Of a DNA stretch of 9,047 bases, positions 5,501 to 9,047 are shown piece after piece. The position numbers and the translations under genes were made by a program. Every line of letters starts with the position of its first letter. Within the stretch, counting starts at the first letter, position 1. The DNA lies in contig CADCUU010000028.1 of the NCBI GenBank assembly GCA_902805995.1, positions 1 to 9,047 of the forward strand, given 5' to 3'. Source of the stretch: an uncultured Rubellimicrobium sp. (GTDB lineage: Bacteria; Pseudomonadota; Alphaproteobacteria; Rhodobacterales; Rhodobacteraceae). Below the pieces are notes generated by a model that saw only the letters and a list, made by a program, of their open reading frames with translations, was not told the DNA's origin and ran no database searches.

Positions 5501-6106
5501 ATGTCCTGGACGGACGAGCGCGTCGAAACGCTGAAGCGGATGTGGTCCGAAGGGGCCTCGGCCAGCCAGATCGCCAAGGAGCTGGGTCAGGTCACCCGCA
5601 ACGCCGTGATCGGCAAGGTCCACCGGCTGGGCCTGTCGAACCGCGTCGTGCCCGGTGGTGCTGCCGAGGACGGGGGCGAGGTCGCCGAGGAGGCCGTCGC
5701 GTCTGCCGAGGACGCGGTGCCGCAGCCTCCTCCCCAGCCGGAGCCTGAGCCCGACGAGCCCCAGGACGACGTGGTCGCCGCGGGACCCGAGGAGGAGGAC
5801 GAGGAGGAAGAGGCCCCCGTCTATCGCCGGGCGATCATCCCGGCCGGACAGCCGCTGCCCCCGCAGCCCTCCGCCAACGAGATCAGCCCCGAAGCGCAGG
5901 CCGCCGCCCTTGCCGTGGAGCAGACCGCCCGTCGGCTGACCCTGATGGAGCTGACCGAACGCACCTGCAAATGGCCGGTCGGCGACCCGGCGACGCCGAA
6001 CTTCTGGTTCTGCGGGCTGCCGGTCCAGCAGGGCAAGCCCTACTGCGAGGCGCATGTCGGCGTGGCCTTCCAGCCCATGAGTGCGCGGCGCGACCGCCGG
6101 AGGTGA
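5501..6106 (+). CDS. gcrA: GcrA cell-cycle transcriptional regulator
   Basis: Alphaproteobacterial regulator that binds the sigma-70 holoenzyme and promotes transcription at promoters carrying CcrM-methylated GANTC sites; in Caulobacter it controls replication, division and polarity genes. The start is the ATG at 5501 after GGAGGT (5490-5495); the 11 extra in-frame codons from 5468 lack a ribosome site and do not match the family. Residues 1-48 are the near-invariant DNA-binding domain (MSWTDERVETLK... VTRNAVIGKVHRLGLSNR). Residues 49-105 form a Pro- and Glu/Asp-rich linker with a run of acidic residues. The C-terminal sigma-interacting part includes TCKWP (155-159), FWFCG (168-172) and PYCEAHVGVAFQP (180-192), with three conserved Cys and one His. 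At 201 aa it is longer than the Caulobacter protein, the excess being in the linker. It appears monocistronic. Confidence 0.95.
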   Translation: MSWTDERVETLKRMWSEGASASQIAKELGQVTRNAVIGKVHRLGLSNRVVPGGAAEDGGEVAEEAVASAEDAVPQPPPQPEPEPDEPQDDVVAAGPEEEDEEEEAPVYRRAIIPAGQPLPPQPSANEISPEAQAAALAVEQTARRLTLMELTERTCKWPVGDPATPNFWFCGLPVQQGKPYCEAHVGVAFQPMSARRDRRR

Positions 6107-6119
6107 GCCAGGTGCGAGT

Positions 6120-6138
6120 CGCCTGAAGGCGGGCTTTT
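6120..6138 (+). terminator. Short hairpin plus T-run after gcrA
   Basis: CGCC (6120-6123) and GGCG (6128-6131) close a TGAA tetraloop, with a T-G wobble extending the stem, followed by GCTTTTG (TTTT at 6135-6138). It lies 14 nt after the gcrA stop. The stem is short, so it is a weak candidate on its own, but a stronger hairpin follows directly. Confidence 0.4.
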
Positions 6139-6145
6139 GCTTAGG

Positions 6146-6192
6146 ACGGACGTGGCGGGCCCAGGCGGGGCTGGCCGCGTCCGTTTCGTTTT
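6146..6192 (+). terminator. Second, stronger terminator candidate after gcrA
   Basis: ACGGACGTGGC (6146-6156) pairs with GCCGCGTCCGT (6174-6184) over 11 bp with one T-G wobble and a 17-nt loop. It is followed by TTCGTTTT (6185-6192). Together with the small hairpin just before, it would isolate gcrA from the NDUFA12 operon. The remaining bases to 6345 show no gene; a TTGACC at 6291-6296 could be the -35 of that operon, but I find no good -10. Confidence 0.5.
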
Positions 6193-6345
6193 GCGGGGCC
6201 CGTTGCGTCCTTGCGGTCCAGGCGCCCGGGGGACGGTTCCTTCGCCCCTGCAACGATCCCTTCGGTACGGGCGTTTCACATCGGCCTGCATTGACCCCTC
6301 CCGTCTTACGGGGCATGGAAGGCGCAAACCGGCGGGAGACCCCAC

Positions 6346-6729
6346 ATGACCTTCAAGGACTATCTGCTCCGCAGCCTCACCTGGTGGAACAGTCAGACCT
6401 GGGGCACGGCGCTCCACACCCGCCGCTTCGGCCAGAAGGTCGGAGAAGACGCGCTGGGCAACATCTACTACCGCAACGCCGACGACAGCTCCCGCTGGGT
6501 CATCTACAACGGCGAGGCGGAAGCGACCCGCGTCCCGTCCGAATGGTTCGGCTGGCTTCACCGCACCTGGGACGACCTGCCCAGCGAGAGGGTCGGACAG
6601 CGCAAGTTCTGGGAAAAGCCGTCGCTGCCGAACCTGACCGGCACGCCCTACGCCTATGCGCCCTCGGGCTCGATCAACCGCCCGAACCCGCCAGAGCGCC
6701 AGGACTACGAAGCCTGGACGCCCGACTGA
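6346..6729 (+). CDS. NADH:ubiquinone oxidoreductase accessory subunit, NDUFA12 family
   Basis: Homologue of the mitochondrial complex I accessory subunit NDUFA12/B17.2, one of the few accessory subunits shared with alphaproteobacteria. It sits peripherally on complex I at the inner membrane, next to the core subunits of the arm joint. The 127-aa length is typical. The family pattern is clear: Trp-rich start (SLTWWNSQTWGT, 10-21), then DALGNIYYRN (35-44), then RWVIYNGEAEATRVPSEWFGWLHR (50-73) and a Pro-rich end with LTGTPYAYAPSG. The ATG at 6346 has GGGAG 7 nt before it. It is outside any nuo operon, as is usual in this group, and leads a three-gene unit: its TGA overlaps the next ATG by 1 nt (TGATG). 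No signal peptide or membrane segment is seen. Confidence 0.95.
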   Translation: MTFKDYLLRSLTWWNSQTWGTALHTRRFGQKVGEDALGNIYYRNADDSSRWVIYNGEAEATRVPSEWFGWLHRTWDDLPSERVGQRKFWEKPSLPNLTGTPYAYAPSGSINRPNPPERQDYEAWTPD

Positions 6730-7187
6730 TGCGCGAGAACCCGGTCGAGGTCCTGACCGGTGCCGCCGTGGTGCTGGCGGCCGGCGGGTTCCTTTTCTAC
6801 GCCGCCCAGGCCACCGGCTATGCCGGCCCGTCCGAGGGGCTGAGGCTGAGCGCGAGCTTCCGGTCCATCGAGGGCGTGTCTCTCGGCACCGACGTTCGCT
6901 TGGCGGGGGTCAAGATCGGCTCCGTCACGGGCACCGCGCTCGACCCCGCGACGTTCCGCGCCTCGACCGAACTCACCGTCACCGCGGACGTGCCCATCCC
7001 GGACGATTCGTCCGCCGTGGTGGCGAGCGAGGGCCTGCTGGGCGGCACCTTTATCGAGATCGTGCCGGGAGGCTCCCTGACCACCTTGCCCGAGGGTGGG
7101 GAGATCACGGACACGCAGGGCGCCGTGAGCCTCCTTCAGCTTCTGCTCCAGTATGTCTCCGGCGGCAACGAGGAGGGGACTCCGTGA
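6729..7187 (+). CDS. mlaD: MlaD-like MCE-domain lipid transport protein
   Basis: Inner-membrane-anchored periplasmic MCE protein of the Mla phospholipid pathway; MlaD hexamers pass lipids between the MlaFEB ABC transporter and periplasmic carriers. At 152 aa it fits a short MlaD with one N-terminal membrane anchor (about 9-28), a single MCE domain (about 37-115, with RSIEGVSLGTDVRLAGVKIGSV and LLGGTFIEIVPGG) and a C-terminal hydrophobic helix (AVSLLQLLLQYVSGG) like the pore helix of E. coli MlaD. The start is set by the TGATG overlap with the preceding gene; no strong ribosome site is seen, so it likely relies on coupling. The frame stays open far upstream, but that is read-through over another gene. 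No mlaE, mlaF or mlaC lies beside it; these must be elsewhere if it works in Mla. Confidence 0.9.
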   Translation: MRENPVEVLTGAAVVLAAGGFLFYAAQATGYAGPSEGLRLSASFRSIEGVSLGTDVRLAGVKIGSVTGTALDPATFRASTELTVTADVPIPDDSSAVVASEGLLGGTFIEIVPGGSLTTLPEGGEITDTQGAVSLLQLLLQYVSGGNEEGTP

Positions 7188-7618
7188 CCCGGCTTCTTCC
7201 GATTCTTCTTCTCGCCGCGCTGCCTGCCAAGGCGCAGGAGTGGATCACCGTCCCGCCCAGCCGTCCCGAGACCCTGGACGCCCCCGCGCCCGAGGCGACC
7301 AGCGAGCAGTCCCAGGTGGCCGCGACCACTGCGGACGGCGGCGTCCTCCGCGTGCTCGACAAGATCAGCGGGACCGTGACCGACCTCGAGATGATGCGGG
7401 GCGAGACCCGGGACCTTGGGAATCTCACCGTCGTCATGGGCGAATGCCGCTACCCGACCGACAACCCCGCGGGGGACGCTTATGTCCTGGTCAGCATCCG
7501 CACCACCAGCGACGACACTGCGATCTTCGAGGGCTGGCTCATCGCCTCCGCGCCCGCGCTGAGCGCGGTGGACCATCCGCGCTTCGATGTCTGGGCTCTC
7601 CGCTGCCTCGGCATCTGA
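7184..7618 (+). CDS. Exported DUF2155 protein
   Basis: Uncharacterised alphaproteobacterial family. The start is the GTG at 7184, overlapping the mlaD stop by 4 nt (GTGA) with AGGAGG (7171-7176) 7 nt upstream. The 144-aa product begins with a signal peptide (MTRLLPILLLAALPAKA, cleavage before Gln18), followed by a Pro/Ala/Thr/Ser-rich stretch (about 23-50) and a compact domain from about 52 to the end (VLRVLDKISGTVTDLEMMRGE...). Two cysteines, Cys88 (GECRYP) and Cys141 (LRCLGI), are placed to form a disulfide; the domain also has IFEGWLIASAPALSAVDHPRFDVWALRC, which I recognise as characteristic of DUF2155. It should be periplasmic. Function is unknown; coupling to mlaD suggests an envelope role, which is inference. 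Confidence 0.85.
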   Translation: MTRLLPILLLAALPAKAQEWITVPPSRPETLDAPAPEATSEQSQVAATTADGGVLRVLDKISGTVTDLEMMRGETRDLGNLTVVMGECRYPTDNPAGDAYVLVSIRTTSDDTAIFEGWLIASAPALSAVDHPRFDVWALRCLGI

Positions 7619-7639
7619 CCGCCGACGGACCGGGCGACC

Positions 7640-7665
7640 TGAACGCACTTCGATCCCCGGGCGTT
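7640..7665 (+). promoter_or_regulatory. Possible stress-sigma (EcfG-like) promoter for the small Gln-rich gene
   Basis: TGAAC (7640-7644), 17 bp, CGTT (7662-7665) differs by one base from the alphaproteobacterial EcfG consensus GGAAC-N16/17-CGTT. It would start transcription near 7672, about 40 nt before the ATG at 7714. EcfG is not universal in Rhodobacterales, so this is weak evidence. Confidence 0.25.
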
Positions 7666-7713
7666 TCTACTTGGACGGGCGCGACGGTCGCGTCCGGCCT
7701 CGGAGGACATCCC

Positions 7714-7884
7714 ATGGCGCAGAAATCTCAGGGCACCGGTCCCGCGACTCAGGCCGATCAGGATCGCCAGCAGCAACAGCAGCAGGAGATGCAGGAGAAC
7801 GAGCGCAACCGCGCTACCAAGGACCGCGAGCAGCAGGGGAGCGACGGCCATATGACCTCGCCCGGCGGCCAGCAGAGCCGCTGA
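7714..7884 (+). CDS. Small hydrophilic Gln-rich protein, function unknown
   Basis: A 56-aa product from the ATG at 7714, with GGAGG (7702-7706) 7 nt upstream. Composition is extreme: about one quarter Gln, many Asp, Glu, Asn, Arg and Ser, and almost no hydrophobic residues. A run of six Gln follows DQDR near residues 19-24. It has no signal peptide, membrane segment or cysteine and should be disordered. It resembles, only in composition, small stress-related hydrophilic proteins; I recognise no family. The good ribosome site and its place in a gap otherwise free of genes support a real gene. The frame is open upstream, but that part overlaps the DUF2155 gene out of frame. Confidence 0.6.
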   Translation: MAQKSQGTGPATQADQDRQQQQQQEMQENERNRATKDREQQGSDGHMTSPGGQQSR

Positions 7885-7905
7885 GCCCTTACCTTTCGAG
7901 CCTCA

Positions 7906-7951
7906 CTGAACCTCTCTTGGCCGCTGGTCCTCCAACGGGCCGGTGGTTCAG
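7906..7951. terminator. Long inverted repeat between the convergent small gene and aat
   Basis: CTGAACC (7906-7912) and GGTTCAG (7945-7951) are perfect inverted arms, overlapping the last bases of aat. Inside them CCG-C-TGG (7921-7927) and CCA-A-CGG (7932-7938) can pair with one mismatch. No T-run follows on either strand, so it is only a candidate bidirectional terminator. Confidence 0.3.
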
Positions 7952-8538
7952 GGCTCCCAGCGCGCCTCCTGCCGCAGCGCCTTGGCCAGCCGGTGGCGAT
8001 ACTCCAGCCGGCTGATCTCGATAGCGCCGAGCGAGGCCAGGTGCGGGGTCAGGAACTGCGTGTCGAAGAGCGCGAATCTCCCCGCGCGCAGCCGCTCCAC
8101 CAAATGTGCGAGCGCCACCTTTGAGGCGTCCGTGCGGCGGGAGAACATGCTTTCCCCGAAGAAGGCCGCGCCCAGGACCACGCCGTAGACGCCGCCGACC
8201 AGGCGCTCGTCTTCCCAGACCTCGACGGAATGGGCGTGGCCCATGCGGTGAAGCTCGGCGTATAGGGCCGCGATGGGCTCGCTGATCCAGGTCTCGTCAC
8301 GGTCGGCGCAGCCCTGGACCACGCCGACGAAATCCGCGTCGAAGGTGACGCGGAACGGGTCCCGGCGTAGCGTCCGGGCGAGGCTGCGCGAAACGCGGAA
8401 CCCCTCCAGCGGAAAGATCCCGCGCCGCCGGGGATCGACCCAGAAGACCTCCGGGTCGTCGCGGCTTTCGGCCATGGGAAAGACCCCCTGGGCGTAGGCC
8501 GCGAGCAGGAGCTCGGGCGTGAGCTCCTCCCCCCGCAT
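7948..8538 (-). CDS. aat: Leucyl/phenylalanyl-tRNA-protein transferase
   Basis: Cytoplasmic enzyme that moves Leu or Phe from aminoacyl-tRNA to the N-terminal Arg or Lys of proteins, making N-degrons read by ClpS-ClpAP. At 196 aa it is shorter than E. coli Aat (234 aa), as in other alphaproteobacteria. Hallmarks are [11 protein letters not shown] (14-24), [14 protein letters not shown] (32-45), [21 protein letters not shown] in the centre, [13 protein letters not shown] (containing the Glu equivalent to E. coli Glu156) and [19 protein letters not shown] (with the Asp and Gln of the catalytic site). The ATG at 8536-8538 shares one base with the accC TGA; a GTG one codon upstream (8539-8541) is an equally possible start. 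No clear ribosome site exists, so translation is probably coupled to accC. Confidence 0.95.
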   Translation of the reverse strand: MRGEELTPELLLAAYAQGVFPMAESRDDPEVFWVDPRRRGIFPLEGFRVSRSLARTLRRDPFRVTFDADFVGVVQGCADRDETWISEPIAALYAELHRMGHAHSVEVWEDERLVGGVYGVVLGAAFFGESMFSRRTDASKVALAHLVERLRAGRFALFDTQFLTPHLASLGAIEISRLEYRHRLAKALRQEARWEP

Positions 8539-9047
8539 CACGCCAGGGCGGCCGAGTTCTCCCTCAGCCAGCGCTCCAGCCAGTGGATGTCGTAGGCGCC
8601 CTGCTGCACCGCAGGCTCCCGGACGAGGGCGTGGAACAGGGGCACGGTCGTCTCGACCCCGACGCCGTCCACGATCAGCTCCGACAGGGACCGCGTGAGG
8701 CGGGCCAGCGCCTCCTCCCGATCGCGCCCGTGGACGATCAGCTTGGCAATGAGCGAATCGTAGTAGGGCGGGATGCGGTAGCCGTCATAGAGCGCCGAAT
8801 CCATCCGGACGCCGAGGCCCCCCGGCGCGTGATACTGGGTGATCTTGCCGGGCGAGGGGGCGAAGTTCGGCAGCTTCTCGGCGTTGATCCGCACCTCGAT
8901 GGCGTGGCCGTTGATCCGGAGGTCTTCCTGCCGGAAGGACATGGGCAGGCCGGACGCCACGCGGATCTGTTCGCGCACGAGGTCCACGCCGAAGATCGCC
9001 TCCGTCACCGGATGCTCCACCTGAAGGCGGGTGTTCATCTCGATGAA
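8538..9047 (-). CDS. accC: Acetyl-CoA carboxylase biotin carboxylase subunit, C-terminal part (5' end outside window)
   Basis: Biotin carboxylase uses ATP and bicarbonate to carboxylate biotin on AccB, the first step of fatty-acid synthesis. The visible 169 residues run from Phe-Ile-Glu-Met-Asn-Thr-Arg at the window edge to the TGA at 8538-8540. They include the catalytic [16 protein letters not shown] block (E. coli Glu288, Asn290, Arg292), [17 protein letters not shown], and [12 protein letters not shown], whose Arg equals the biotin-site Arg338. [15 protein letters not shown] and [16 protein letters not shown] follow, as in the C-terminal domain. The carboxyl end (DIHWLERWL...) matches the family's normal end, so the gene is intact on this side. 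It overlaps aat by 1 nt. By family habit accB should lie upstream, outside the window. Confidence 0.97.
   Translation of the reverse strand, partial: FIEMNTRLQVEHPVTEAIFGVDLVREQIRVASGLPMSFRQEDLRINGHAIEVRINAEKLPNFAPSPGKITQYHAPGGLGVRMDSALYDGYRIPPYYDSLIAKLIVHGRDREEALARLTRSLSELIVDGVGVETTVPLFHALVREPAVQQGAYDIHWLERWLRENSAALA

Noticed and set aside
6081..6728. N-terminal extension of mlaD upstream through the NDUFA12 gene
   Set aside because: The frame is open, but the product before 6729 has no MCE-family match and overlaps a conserved gene; the ATG at 6729 begins the normal membrane anchor.
7768..7790. CAG-like triplet run as a repeat element
   Set aside because: It is the codon run for the Gln stretch of the small protein, imperfect and short; better explained as coding sequence.
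1..9047. Mobile element, CRISPR array, phage, defence, tRNA or rRNA signatures
   Set aside because: I found no transposase or integrase motifs, no evenly spaced direct repeats and no tRNA-like cloverleaf in the gaps between genes.

Overview
This is a high-GC window from an alphaproteobacterium, most likely a Rhodobacterales member (Roseobacter/Rhodobacter/Paracoccus-like). The assignment rests on family knowledge and not on a database search. The supporting genes are an alphaproteobacterial GcrA cell-cycle regulator, a bacterial NDUFA12-type complex I accessory protein, a Zur-type operator of the alphaproteobacterial GTTA-N5-TAAC form, and the cluster accC-aat / DUF2155-mlaD-NDUFA12. Genes are densely packed, with many 1-4 nt start/stop overlaps.

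Layout. (1) 2-274: C-terminal end of a fasciclin (FAS1) domain protein, followed by a good intrinsic terminator. (2) 368-3422: a complete zinc-uptake locus. znuA (periplasmic zinc-binding protein) runs leftward and zur-znuC-znuB runs rightward. The shared intergenic region carries three near-identical palindromes that look like Zur operators, so zinc uptake and the zinc sensor are probably repressed together. (3) 3493-5288: a DrrA/DrrB-type ABC exporter (ATPase plus ABC-2 permease, 4-nt overlap). Upstream lies a perfect 9-bp inverted repeat that covers the Shine-Dalgarno of the ATPase gene. (4) 5501-6106: gcrA, in its own transcription unit, with hairpins on both sides. (5) 6346-7618: three tightly overlapping genes, namely NDUFA12-family protein, MlaD-like MCE protein and an exported DUF2155 protein. 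(6) 7714-7884: a small, very hydrophilic Gln-rich protein of unknown function. (7) 7948-9047 on the minus strand: aat (leucyl/phenylalanyl-tRNA-protein transferase) and the C-terminal part of accC (biotin carboxylase), overlapping by 1 nt and converging on the small gene.

How the genes work together. ZnuA binds periplasmic zinc and hands it to the ZnuB channel, driven by ZnuC; Zur closes the loop by sensing cytosolic zinc. ZnuC has an unusual His-rich tail, while the His-rich loop of ZnuA is short. The remaining blocks (drug/lipid export, cell-cycle transcription, respiration and envelope, fatty-acid synthesis and N-degron tagging) are housekeeping or envelope functions with no evident link to zinc.

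Novelty. I see no mobile element, CRISPR array, phage gene, defence system or RNA gene, and nothing I would call a clearly new system. The observations most worth following are the hairpin masking the drrA-like ribosome binding site, the three-operator zinc switch, the His-tailed ZnuC, the coupled NDUFA12-mlaD-DUF2155 unit and the Gln-rich small protein.
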